Positions 34,459-44,709 of a stretch of 64,000 nucleotides of DNA are shown here, in pieces. The notes below the pieces were generated by a model. The model was not told where the DNA came from. It saw only the letters and a program-made list of their open reading frames with translations, and did not search any database. Location of the stretch: contig KB722739.1 in assembly GCA_000349905.1 (NCBI GenBank), forward strand, positions 1,766,192 to 1,830,191, in the 5' to 3' direction. Positions within the stretch are counted from its first letter, which is position 1; every line of letters starts with the position of its first letter. This DNA is from Volvariella volvacea V23 (taxonomy: Eukaryota; Basidiomycota; Agaricomycetes; Agaricales; Pluteaceae). A program made the position numbers and the translations under genes.

Positions 34459-36078
34459 CTACACTATGACCTGAGGGTACTTGGTCGTAATCATCTCAAA
34501 CAACTCCTTCAAGTCCTGATCGCTCTCTGCTAGGTGCCTGTGGTCTTTCCCAACCACCAACACAGTGGACAATAGCGGGAATTTCGCGAGCCATTTCACC
34601 AAAAGTGCCTTAACCTCCCTTATCCCAAAGAAATCTGGAATCTGCCTTAGATCAATCTCGATGCACTTCACCCCCTCATACATCTGGGCTATCACATAAT
34701 CGTCTCTTAGCCACTCTGAATTTCTGTTCGTTACGTGAAGTTGCAGCGTCAGTGAAAGCGTAGTCAGTCTCTCATGTAGATCTATCAGATTATTATGAGT
34801 AAACGCCCACGTCTGGAATGCCCACCCGAGATGAAGGATGAGAGTAATAGATCGGAGGGCAGGCAGAGGCGTCGCTGATCCCGATAAACGACGGCGGGGA
34901 TGGATGTACCAATATAGGACCTGGGGTGATCCCTTTATGGTCGATAAATTTGGTAGGAAGCCTCTGGGTTGTCTCCACCAGTCGACAGGTGAGCCAATGG
35001 CAGTGCCAAGATCCAAAACCCTGAGCGATGGATGGCGAACGAGGAAAACGGCCAGATCGTCCGCCGCAGGAGAGATGTGCCCACGAAAGGAGAGCTCTTC
35101 TAGGTTAGGTAGGGTGATTCGGGCTAGCGTTTGGGCGTCTATGATGGAAAACGATAGGCACCTAATGGAGGTGGAGTTTTGAGAGAGCATGTCGAGTGTC
35201 TGACCCCTGATGGGAGGGAGGAAGACAATATCCGAATCCAGATTTAGTGTGTGGAGCCTGGGTTTGGATGTGGTGGAAGGTCTTGACTTCACGGCATTTA
35301 GAACTTTCATGGTCATGAAAGTGAATTTGTGCCAAAGGCTGGGGGTCGCGAGGGGCTCCGACGGCGACACCCAGACTGGGGGTGGAATGCTCATGAGGGG
35401 CTGCCAGTGGGGGTAGTACAGGCGACAATTGAGAAGGTTTAGAGAACTGCATCGGTGGATGCACGTCTGTCCTGCAGTCGTACCGATAAATAGACCTAGC
35501 AAATCCCTAAAGGCAAAAACATTATGAGGTATACTCTCGTAGCCAGCCTCAGTGAGATACTGAAGTATCGAGGGATGGCACTTCAGCGTGACTGCTTCAA
35601 TTGTGGATGCGGCCTCGTGGTTGCTTCCTACCAGGAAGCGATGCAAGCTTCGAACTTCCCTCCACAATTCGTCGCGGGGCCCGTTGAATATGCAATGCAA
35701 AGCTGATATTCGGTAAGGGTGGAAGATATACGGAAGAGCAAGGCGTAAACCGCAGAGAACACCCAAATTCTTTCCGTTCTTCAGGATGAGCGAAACTCTG
35801 CGCGCTGCATGCTCATCCACATGGCCTAGACTGCAGGACGATTCTGGGGCTGCACCGCTTGCATCAAGAAGAGGGGTAGACATAGGAGATGACCCATCTG
35901 CCTGATCGCACAACGATCCGTTCCGGGAGAACAACTCGTGGAGGGAAAGGACGTGGAGCAAGTGACAGGTCGAAGCTGTGTTGCACAGGTCGCAATCGCC
36001 GAGTAAAATAAGGACAAGATGCAGGAGCTCTGCGGGCAGTTGATGTAGCCCCACACATCTGCCAGTGAGCGGCGTCAT
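34459..36078 (-). CDS. F-box domain protein
   Basis: A single-exon ORF of 539 aa. The F-box is at about residues 10-50: LHQLPAELLHLVLILLGDC, DLCNTASTCHLLHVLSLHEL, matching the P-x-E-L...I-x-x-L...L...CR/CxxL pattern. F-box proteins recruit substrates to SCF ubiquitin ligases through Skp1. The rest (residues 100-539) has loosely repeated Leu-rich segments, for example NLEELSFRGHISPA and PSLRVLDLGTAIGSP, resembling the degenerate LRRs of the expanded Agaricomycete F-box families; substrate unknown. The end is only about 50 bp from the chosen HNH start, which is very tight. A 3' fragment copy lies at 32305-32845. Codons and frame show no breaks. Confidence 0.85.
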   Translation of the reverse strand: MTPLTGRCVGLHQLPAELLHLVLILLGDCDLCNTASTCHLLHVLSLHELFSRNGSLCDQADGSSPMSTPLLDASGAAPESSCSLGHVDEHAARRVSLILKNGKNLGVLCGLRLALPYIFHPYRISALHCIFNGPRDELWREVRSLHRFLVGSNHEAASTIEAVTLKCHPSILQYLTEAGYESIPHNVFAFRDLLGLFIGTTAGQTCIHRCSSLNLLNCRLYYPHWQPLMSIPPPVWVSPSEPLATPSLWHKFTFMTMKVLNAVKSRPSTTSKPRLHTLNLDSDIVFLPPIRGQTLDMLSQNSTSIRCLSFSIIDAQTLARITLPNLEELSFRGHISPAADDLAVFLVRHPSLRVLDLGTAIGSPVDWWRQPRGFLPNLSTIKGSPQVLYWYIHPRRRLSGSATPLPALRSITLILHLGWAFQTWAFTHNNLIDLHERLTTLSLTLQLHVTNRNSEWLRDDYVIAQMYEGVKCIEIDLRQIPDFFGIREVKALLVKWLAKFPLLSTVLVVGKDHRHLAESDQDLKELFEMITTKYPQVIV

Positions 36079-36800
36079 AAATTATGTAGCACTGGAGTTG
36101 GAAAGTCAGGGGCAAATGTTTACAGGGCAAATGTTTATATACTGACCCACTAAGCGCCGACATCAACCGACATGGCTACACTGATCCCTGAGGCAGACGC
36201 GTCACGCGCTACATAGCATCCGTTCAAAAGATTTCTACACCTCTACAGCGGCCGCGGTGTACCAAGAAGGCCTGTAATTTGCTTCCCTGTCTTGTTGCAA
36301 ATACGCTGTTTTGTTTGATCATCGGATTGACGACCGACATCAGATTTTAAACTAAATTCAAGTACACCCGGATAAACAATAAGTATCATTAAAATCGTAA
36401 CTGAGCGTGGTAGTGTTGATACATATGTAAAAGGAGTGGATAGTTAACCATCCATGGCGACTTAAATGTAAGTAGGTATAATAACAAAATATATGTACTG
36501 TATACATAGCCATGAGTCCGTACCATGTATGTACGATGGTTGGAATAACGTGGTCCGAGCCCAAGAGAATGTACAATGAATGAACAAAAAAATCAATCTA
36601 AAGGTCGACTGCTGGGTATCATCAAAGCCGTATTAAAAATGTCGCAATGACCCACCAGATGCCGAAGTAATGGTACATCCCCCGGCAGCGACAAGAACTC
36701 ACTTCGATCCCAGCACCACCAGCAGGGTTACGATCCTGAACGGCACTGGCTGTCCAAATTCTATCTTATCCCCAGTCTACTTCACCCCGTATCTGGAGGA
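36079..36800. other. Spacer: F-box promoter and 3' flank of the receptor-like gene
   Basis: 722 bp. A 13-bp direct repeat (GGGCAAATGTTTA at 36110-36122 and 36125-36137) lies 30-60 bp upstream of the F-box start. Sequence at 36340-36600 is AT-rich. Nothing else was seen. Confidence 0.4.
36110..36137. repeat. 13-bp tandem direct repeat in the F-box upstream region
   Basis: GGGCAAATGTTTA occurs twice with a 2-bp spacer (CA), immediately upstream of the F-box ORF. It could be a slippage product or a duplicated protein-binding site. Confidence 0.7.
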
Positions 36801-38679
36801 TCAGCGATTCATTATCTCCGAGACCAAGGGTCTGGTTGAATCATCTGATTGGAAACGCTTGTGATATGGTGCCTGCAATGTCATGCTTGATCTCTGTGTG
36901 GCTAGACTGGCTCTGAACTCGGATTTTGTGCCATTGAAGTCTCCTGAAGAATTATCTCGTATGCATGGGCTCATCCACACTCTCAAAATGTCCTAATAGG
37001 ATCGTGCGGAAATCAAATTAATTATATCGCATTGAAGGCGCAAGCGCGGAGGCATACCTTTTGGGTGCCGAAGATGAGAGCGGCGAGGAGCGGTGCCGTC
37101 TGTAACCGTATGAAAAGGAGAAAAAATCAAACGACAGAAATTAGCCAAGTGTCGTGATAAGGGTGGGTTGGGAGGACGGGTATCACCGCCTCGAGGACAG
37201 CGCAAGGTCAGAGCACGATGAAATAGACACGCACAGGGAGAAACATGTTCCATCTGAAGGTCTTAAGAGATNNNNNNNNNNNNNNNNNNNNNNNNNNNNN
37301 NNNNNNNNNNNNNNNNNNNNNNNNNNNNNNNNNNNNNNNNNNNNNNNNNNNNNNNNNNNNNNNNNNNNNNNGGGTTTATGAGGTACCCCAAAGGGATGCT
37401 GTTGATATGTGTCAGTGCCGGTCAAAGAAGGGAAACCGAGAAAATTCCGAGTGCTTCGGGATATACAAAAGAAATTCCAAAAATGTAACGGGGAAGCGGG
37501 AGATGCAAGGGTGTGGATATTGTATTTTTCTGACCCTCGGTGGCAAGGGAAAAAAAGTTGGGCTTACCTGACCAAAACTAAAGGTGCCACAATAAACAGT
37601 ACTATGCGGACGAGAACCGACTTCGAGACTTGGAACGGTTGGCTACTTGAAGTGGTGGATATAGCGCTGTATCTCTGTACCTGCTTGAATTTGCGCCAGT
37701 TGAGATACACCCGCACCAATACCATTACTTCGGGTGGTAGAGTTACGAGATCAGGACGTTACATAACAAGGGGGTATGTCAAAAACGCGTCTGAGCCGGA
37801 GTAAACAAAGTCGACTCACTAGATATACAAAGGTGGAGTGCTACTGCCACAACACAAAAGACGGCTGTGACAACTGCACTGCCATAATCGGAACGCAAAT
37901 TAACAAATACCGGGCTTGCTGGAGGAAGACACCTTACGGGGCAGCCAGTCGGATGTGACAGAACATATACGAGGGGTCCATTTTTACAAGCGGCTTGTTC
38001 GTCAAACCAACCTGTATCCGAATTGTTAGTGAATACGATATTTTGGGCCACCGGAAAAGGAAATCATGCATACAGCAAAGGCCTCAATAGCGACCGCGGC
38101 AAACACACAAAAGGGCAGTGAAACCAACTAGAAGACGTCAATCGGGGTGCTCGGCGGGGACAAGCAAGGGTGTGTTGGCGTACCAAGAGGGTGGTCCAAC
38201 GTGGGGGCGTCTTTTGTAGCATGCTCGCTTGCAGGCGCAGGTATACCTGAAGGATAGCACACACTTAGAAAATTCTTTGGGGCACTTTAGTGATTGGAGT
38301 GAGCCACATACCTCTGCGACAAGACATGCTGTAGCGGTGGTCGCACTGTCAGGGACGCGGTATGAATTGACGTGCTTCGGCGAGACGCAGTAATTACATA
38401 CGCAGGGGGTGCAGCATAGATCATTGTTGCTTGGAAGAGGCAAGCTCCAAACGGCGCCTCATACCCATACGGCTTCATAGGTAACAGCACATATGATACC
38501 GCGAAAATCGCCCAAGATATTAGGAAGGAGTACCACGTCGCGGCGCGATTGACTCGTTTTGACAAGGCAGCAGTGACCAGAATGGCTACGATGATAAGGA
38601 ATGCGCAAGTGAGCAGTGTGTCGAAAACAATCGTGCAATGTTCCAAATGGCCTTTGATACTTTCGTCTGTCTCCTCCAT
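36801..38679 (-). CDS. Seven-TM receptor-like protein (copy 1), interrupted by an assembly gap
   Basis: Exons on minus: 38679-38402, 38345-38312, 38246-38184, 38127-38074, 38011-37938, 37878-37820, 37727-37568, [gap], 37099-37058, 36992-36801. Hydrophobic segments: CTIVFDTLLTCAFLIIVAIL, then TWYSFLISWAIFAVSYVLL, FQATMIYAAPPAATTATACL, VSLPFCVFAAVAIEAFA, APAVVTAVFCVVAVALHLCI, and SVLVRIVLFIVAPLVLV as TM6. TM7 is TAPLLAALIFGTQK followed by DILRVW. The extracellular piece MDPSYMFCHIR and the loop VRVYLNWRKFKQVQR before TM6 fit the GPCR-like topology of a basidiomycete family I know only as uncharacterised receptors. The exon between TM6 and TM7 lies in or beside the N run 37272-37371. The paralog at 55615 shares the motif FGTQ[KR]D[IL][FL]RV[YW]. 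The ligand is unknown; whether it couples to G proteins is untested inference. Confidence 0.82.
37272..37371. other. Assembly gap, 100 N
   Basis: Exactly 100 N, the conventional length for a scaffold gap of unknown size. It falls between the TM6 and TM7 exons of the receptor-like gene, so part of that gene is missing from this window. Confidence 0.99.
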
Positions 38680-39432
38680 CGGAAATTATTGGTGAGAATG
38701 AGTACGATAGTGGGTGCCAGGGGGTGACGTGATTGCAGTCGTTCTGGAGGTGAAGCGGGATGGAGAAACAAAAGTATGGAGTGGGTGACGTTCCAGGCGT
38801 CTCGCGCTTTAAGCACATTCGGTGAGATTGCCCTTATGTATTCATCAGACCGGATTAAGGGACTTGATGGAGTGTACAGCAGCCTGGCCCTGAGCCTGCC
38901 GGGTTGGTTGGACGAATATTGGGCACAGCATTCCATCAAAGCTTAGCATCCCCCTGTAGAACCGAGCTGCCGATATGCAGATTTGGAGAGATTGCAAGCC
39001 TCAGCAATCTATGTGATCGGACACGGAACCGGCGACGTGATTCACGGCGCTGCCTAAATGTAACACGGCCAGGAGTGTATTGGCGCTGAAGTTGCGGCTG
39101 ATTGGAAGGCTGAGCACAGCGAACTGGACGGTTTCAGCACCCAGCGCCCCCGACGATGGAGCGCTGCAGCGCCGAGGTGGCTGGCTCATGGAGAGAACAT
39201 GATAACCGGGCCGGTGACGTAGTGCCAAGCGAGCGCCTCGCCGACAGGTGGTCACCGCGGGTTACACGTTTGTCATCGACGCACATATCCCTCCAGCATT
39301 TATCGACCCGCCGACAGCGTCTGGCCTCTCGTTGTCACCGCAAATCGTATTGAGTACGATTCTGTTTCACTCACTCCTCGATCCGTGCTGCGCGTATACG
39401 TCATTCGAGCGACAATCGCCACGCAACTCGCC
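38680..39432. promoter_or_regulatory. Divergent promoter region: receptor-like gene / acyltransferase
   Basis: 753 bp between the two start codons (38679 minus, 39433 plus). The sequence is mixed, with no ORF of note and no clear TATA box. Confidence 0.4.
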
Positions 39433-41712
39433 ATGTCCGAAGAGCAGCCACAACCTACTATACCCACCCGCACGGCTAGTGGCGGGTTCAAGACCTCGGA
39501 CGGAACACTTTACGTCTCGAAGCCGTTTAGGTCCAAGTCTTCGAACAAACTACGCGCCCTTATAACCTTTGCACCTCGCAAGTCGCATTTCGATATATCA
39601 AACGAGACGTCGGGGACGAATGAGTTTCGCGTAAGTTGAGTATATGCGCGCGGGCTTCACAATTGATGTGTGCACACTCAGGGGTTCTTCTCACTATTCT
39701 GGATATCCATATTCATCTGGACAGTACGGACCTACATCCGAAGTATCGAAACCAGTGGTCGTCCACTGAATCTCGCCTTCGCTACAATGTTTTCTCAAGA
39801 TGCGGTGACCTTGGCTATCAGTGATGCAGTCCTCGTGCTGAGCACGGTATTATGCGTCCCCTTTGCCAAAGCAATAAGCAAGGGATGGATAAGGTACTAT
39901 TGGTTTGGGTTGGCCCTACAGCACACGCTCCAAACACTAGTCCTATTCGTGGCAGTCACATGGACCTTCAACAGGTGGGTTTGTTGATTTCATGTACGAC
40001 TGGCTTGTAATGCTTTGAGGTAGGAAGTGGCCATGGGTCCAGTCGGGGTTCTTGACCTTACATTCCTTGGTAAGCATCTGTCTTCCTCCTAGTGAATGCG
40101 TAGGTTAACTCGGGGACAGGTTATGATTATGAAGATGCATTCATACATGTCTACGAATGGCTACCTACAATACGTTTCAGAACAATCTCGAGCTCTAGAA
40201 AGTCAATTACGATTGGCCACGGAACGTGTTGGGGGTTGGGGTCAAGCTATAACACAGGCAAAGGCAGTTCGAGCAGAAAGGGAGGCTGCAGCATCACCGT
40301 CTACCTCCGACGATACACAAGAGATCACACCTGCAGACACCCCTGAGATCCCTCGTGGTTCTGCGGGATCCTATGTTGATCTCTCAACTGCCAACGCCTT
40401 ACGAAGACGCCTCACCGCCGTCGCGTTGGACAATGCTGCAAAGGAGGAAATTGGGCGAAGTGTAATTGATACTACGGTGCCGAAGAGCAACACATCTTCA
40501 GATCTTCCTCATCCATTGGTTGACCACCCCGATAACGAAATTGCACAGCTGGCGAGGGAATATTCCGATATGAAGAGCGAATTGACCAGCTCAGGGCCAG
40601 AACGCATTGTTTGGCCAGAGAACATTACGCTTAAGAACTTTGCGGTTTACCAACTAATCCCGACCCTAGTTTATGAACTCGAGTATCCAAGAACGGATAG
40701 GTAAGTGTCATAGATAAAAGTCTTTGTAATACATGCTGACGCACTTGCGTAAGAATACGCCCTCTTTATGTATTTGAGAAAACAGTAAGCACTCACATTA
40801 AGTTGGCTGCTTACTATGTCGCTCTTGAGAAAGCATACTGTATGCTGACCTATCAACGCTTAACCACATAGGTTGCAACATTTGGCACATTCGCACTCCT
40901 TTACACCGTCACGGAAACTTTCATTCTTCCCAATACACCTACACCTGGACAATCATTCTTTCGTTCCCTTTTGGATCTCGCGTTACCCTTCATGATTGCA
41001 TACCTTTTATTATTTTATATCATCTTCGGTAAGCAAGTTGGATCTCGCCCGAGTTGCTACTGAACAGGAATCGCAGAATGTATTTGTAATGGCTTCGCCG
41101 AACTATCTTAGTGAGGTTCATCACTATTAACGTCAACACAGCCATCCTCACCATAACGAATGTAGCTTTGCCGACCGTCAATTTTACGAAGACTGGGTAT
41201 ATGTCCCCGAGATTTGGCCTCCGACATCGGTCTCATGGGTTTCTTTATTGACAGTGGAATTCAACGTCCTGGGATGAGTTCTCCAGGAAATGGAACAAAC
41301 CAGTTCATGCGTTCCTTCTACGTCACGTATATGCAGCTTCGATTCTCAGCTACAATGTTTCCAAATCGAGAGCCATGTTCATCACATTTCTTTTGAGTGC
41401 GTGTGCCCATGAGCTAGTCATGGCCGTTGTGACCAAGAAAATAAGGTTAGTTCATTCTGATCTTCCAACTATTTTTGTGATATTGATTTCGCGTAGAATG
41501 TATCTATTCATACTGCAGGTATGTGATATATTTTCCGTCGGGTGAGGGGTTTTAAATAGTTCACTTCGATCTTTTAGCTTGTCCAAATTCCTCTAATCCT
41601 TGTTAGCCGTATCCCCGCTATCAAGCGCAATAAATTGATGGGGAATGTCGTTTTCTGGCTCGGTCTATACGCCGGATTCCCGCTGCTTTGCGTTGCATAC
41701 GTAGCATACTGA
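39433..41712 (+). CDS. ARE2: Sterol O-acyltransferase (MBOAT family)
   Basis: This ER membrane enzyme esterifies ergosterol and related sterols with acyl-CoA for storage in lipid droplets. The start ATG at 39433 gives a Ser/Lys-rich cytosolic N-terminus (exon 1 39433-39630). Exon 2 (39682-39974) carries TM segments (GFFSLFWISIFIWTV onward). The family signature appears in order: WPWVQSGFLTLHSLVMIMKM with HSY; the charged loop with REYSDMKSELTSSG; WPENITLKNF; LVYELEYPRTDRIRPLYVFE; the catalytic-loop motif FADRQFYEDWWNSTSWDEF (FYxDWWN); RKWNKPVHAFLLRHVY; and ACAHELVMA with the active-site His. The C-terminus ends LLCVAYVAY at 41710-41712. About ten short exons. All hallmark residues are present. 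The neighbour downstream is convergent (esterase). A broken copy of its middle exons lies beyond that gene at 44171. Confidence 0.93.
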
Positions 41713-42035
41713 TAGCGGATACAGCCGGAGGCGCAGGATTCCAGACCTGCCTCATGCCTGTACCCAAGACACCCTATCTACACCTCTTATCGCTCCATAA
41801 TCATCGCCTTGTATACTCTAGTTTATGGACATCCCTACGCTACTTACCAAGATGGACAAACCTATGCATATCCTGGGCCTAATCCAATTGGTTGTAAACA
41901 GTATTCGTAATTCAATATATCACCTCTTACCCTGGATGCGAGACGAAACGAGTTTTCGCACTTATTACAAGCAAAGTCAAGAAATCGATAATAAACCGCT
42001 AGTTGTACAGAATAGCTAAAGTTACAGATCCGTTT
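41713..42035. other. Convergent 3' flanks of the acyltransferase and esterase genes
   Basis: 323 bp between two facing stop codons; no feature beyond AT-rich patches. Confidence 0.5.
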
Positions 42036-43475
42036 TTAAGAAAGGGTAGGCACGGTCCAGTCAACCCATTCTGACTCCACAAAGCCGAGGTTGTTGGAAC
42101 CATCCGTCCTGATGATGTTGGTGTTTGTCGACGAACCCCTCAAGAACTTGTCGACGAACGCGTTCAAGTCCCCTTGCTGAGATGAGGGGAACGCGCAGTG
42201 GTTGTGGTTACCGATCTGGGAGACGCCCATTCTGTCGCCAACACCCAACGCCTGCCAGATCTTGTTGGCAGTCCTCATGCAGCCCCAGACGGAGCGAGGG
42301 CCGAGCCAGTCAATGCTGGTGTTATCAATAACCAACAGGCCTCGGGGAGCAACGAGGGCCGCGAGCAAGTGGTGGTCGAAGGGGAGGTTGTTGACTTGGT
42401 TGACGTATTGCTCAAACTGCCGCGAGAACCAGACGTTCTCGGTGACGATCTGGGAGGCGGTCTGGGTGTTGATGCCCTGTCGCTGCATGGCATCGGAGAT
42501 GCGCCAGCATCCGGCACCTCCGGACCCGGACTCTTGTGGGATGGTGAGCGCGATGCGGGGCTCGAATGCGCCGGCGACGAGGGCACCCTTGCCGTTGCGC
42601 GAGCAGCCGGTGACACCGATCCTTTGGGTGTTGATGTTGTGGCCCGTGGTGGTCTCGAGGGCGTCGATGATGCGGCTGACACCCCAGGCCCAGGCGGTCA
42701 TGGCGGAGGCGGTGTGGGTGTTGCCGTAGAGGGTGTAGAACCTGCCTTGGCCTCTGCTGCCGGTGTTGGCTTGAGCAGCCATGTCGTCGTTGTTGTAGGT
42801 AATGACGGCGACGCCTTGGGGTGTTGGGATGCTCATACCACCGTAAGCGATGATGGCGGGGAACGGACCGGAGCCGGATGGACTGGAAATGGTGACGCTG
42901 AAGGAAATTGACCTGCCAGCCTCCGAGACGTTGATGGTGAGGCGACCACCAGAGAAGGAGCCAGTGACCGATTGGGGCTTGGGTGGCAAAGTTCCAAGCT
43001 CGTAGCGTTGGAATAATTGGAAGAGTTCCTCGCGACGGCACTCCCATTGCGCCTTTGTGGTGACACGGGAACCATTGGCGAAGAATACGAATGGATCAGG
43101 AAGTCTTGAGTTTGCCCTCAAGGTAGGGTTAGAAGGAAGGCTAGGGCAAGTACCCGGTGAGCTAGTTGGTCCTGGATCGCCGGGGGTGGTCGTGGTCGTG
43201 GTCGTGGTCGTGGTAGTCGTGGTGGTTGGAGGGTCTGAGGTCGTTGGGCCACCAGGGAGACACTGGTAGTACCAGTCATTGATTCTGGTGCACGTCGAAC
43301 CAGAGACACAGGTAGTTCCACCTGTCCATCCGATACCACCGCCTGTATCACAGCTCGTTAGCCTTTCGACGCCAAACACAGTATTTGCTCATAGCTTACA
43401 TTGTGCCCAAACGGGTTGTTGGGCTAGCGCCGGAATGGCGAGGACAAGGGCCACAAAGGAGGTCTTCAGAAACAT
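42036..43475 (-). CDS. 4-O-methyl-glucuronoyl methylesterase (CE15) with N-terminal CBM1
   Basis: This secreted esterase cleaves the ester between glucuronic acid on xylan and lignin alcohols, loosening lignin-carbohydrate complexes in wood. Two exons (43475-43400, 43342-42036) give 460 aa. Signal peptide MFLKTSFVALVLAIPALA; CBM1 WAQCGGIGWTGGTTCVSGST to YYQCLP (four Cys, aromatic face for cellulose); Pro/Thr linker encoded by a run of Thr codons; then the CE15 catalytic domain. The catalytic Ser sits in GCSRNGKGA, Glu is likely the one in IPQESGSGGAGCWR, and His lies in IGNHNHCAFPSSQQG. Length equals that of known fungal enzymes with CBM1. The splice falls inside the CBM codon for Cys. High GC at third positions gives long antisense shadow ORFs. 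It points to a lignocellulose-degrading lifestyle. Confidence 0.96.
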
Positions 43476-44170
43476 CTTTTTAGAGGAGAATGTGCTGTAT
43501 ATCCTGCAGAATTTGGAGCATTGGATGCAGCTTATATACTCGAAAAAGCCCAAAGATCCGGGGTTGACGAAGATTCGAGCCTGAAAGAGAAATGCATGTT
43601 ACCGGTCGACGTCGAGTAGGAGCCAATAATTCAAAATCGAGGATTATTCCGTGCTCTGCACCCGTATGAGGTCATTTGACCAGATCTAACCGAATTCGAC
43701 TAGCGAACAGACGGACCGAAGGACGAGGCACCCATCCAGACGGTCGATACTCGCACAATTCGTTGTGGAGCATATGGAGGTAAGATCTTGGAAGGAGCAT
43801 TTCTTTCGAGGAGGAAGAGCCAAGAACGGAAGGCAAATCACTTCGAAGAAGCATCACTGATCAGTGCGGAGAACATTTGGGGGATCAACGTCGGGAGCTG
43901 GCTGCAATGGCGCTTCGTTTTCTCGAGATTGAACCGTCGAATTCTAAAAGTCTACAGAGTGCCGAACCGAGATTTTTACGGCTTCTATTCGAGCCTTTTC
44001 TGCCACGCTTGTCATCATCGAGTAAATTGGCTTTGAATAGAGTCTAAAACGAAGCTGCAGTAGGCATTAAGGCAGTAGGATATCAGTAGTTGGCCTGTTC
44101 CTTATAGATAAATAGCAGAGATATCAACTTACACACGCTATGTTCATTGGGTGCAGGGTGTTGAATTACA
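43476..44170. other. Spacer upstream of the esterase gene
   Basis: 695 bp including the esterase promoter. ORFs on both strands (43672-43857 minus, 43788-44036 plus) have no recognisable features. I looked for more of the acyltransferase relic here and did not see it. Confidence 0.4.
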
Positions 44171-44410
44171 GCTGCCAATGTTGCAAAGGAGGAGATTCGG
44201 CAAAGACGAGTGGATAATACGGCGCCCGTGAGTGAGAAATATGTTGACCTACCCCATGTGCAGTGGCCCCCGCGAATACGATATTGCACGACTTGCGAAG
44301 TATTATTCCGAATTGAAGAGACGATTGGCTGGTTCAGAGCTTGTTTGGCCCGAAAATATCACTCTCGTATTAACCAGCTGATACGACGGCCCGGCTTAGC
44401 AAACTCGAAA
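44171..44410 (+). pseudogene. Relic of the sterol O-acyltransferase gene
   Basis: Conceptual reading gives NVAKEEIRQRRVDNTAPVS, VDLPHV, then after a frame change EYDIARLAKYYSELKRR and SELVWPENITL. The intact gene at 39433-41712 has NAAKEEIGRSVIDTTVPKS, SDLPHP, NEIAQLAREYSDMKSEL and RIVWPENITL. The order and spacing agree, but the frame shifts near 44260 and a stop follows soon after ENITL. Similarity fades by about 44410 (remnants of YQLI). No other parts of the gene were found nearby. It is a partial, inactivated duplicate in the same orientation as the parent. Confidence 0.85.
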
Positions 44411-44709
44411 TAGGCCTCCGAGCGGTTGCAAGTTACTCCCCAGCATGCCTGACGTGCCGTGAGCAACAACGTCAAGGGCATGGGCATTGATTTAGTGTAA
44501 TATGTAGGACATTCAGCACCGAACTTTGGGATCATATTGCAAAGGGTCATCCACCTCAATGCGAGGATATTCAGTTTCTACGCGCATCATAAGGCGGCCG
44601 TTCAACCCAATTAAGAGCATAACCCACAACCAATCCGACCCACCCACTCCTTTCCTCCCCGAATCCTCACAGGCAAAGACTAGAAACATCCACCCCTCAA
44701 CCACGCCCC
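44411..44709. other. Spacer between the relic and the F-box gene 3' end
   Basis: About 300 bp; C-rich on plus near 44620-44700. No feature. Confidence 0.4.

Noticed and set aside
42198..42911. 237-codon plus-strand ORF
   Set aside because: It lies fully antisense to the CE15 catalytic domain, whose high third-position GC suppresses stops on the other strand. The Gly/Val/Asp-rich translation has no features.
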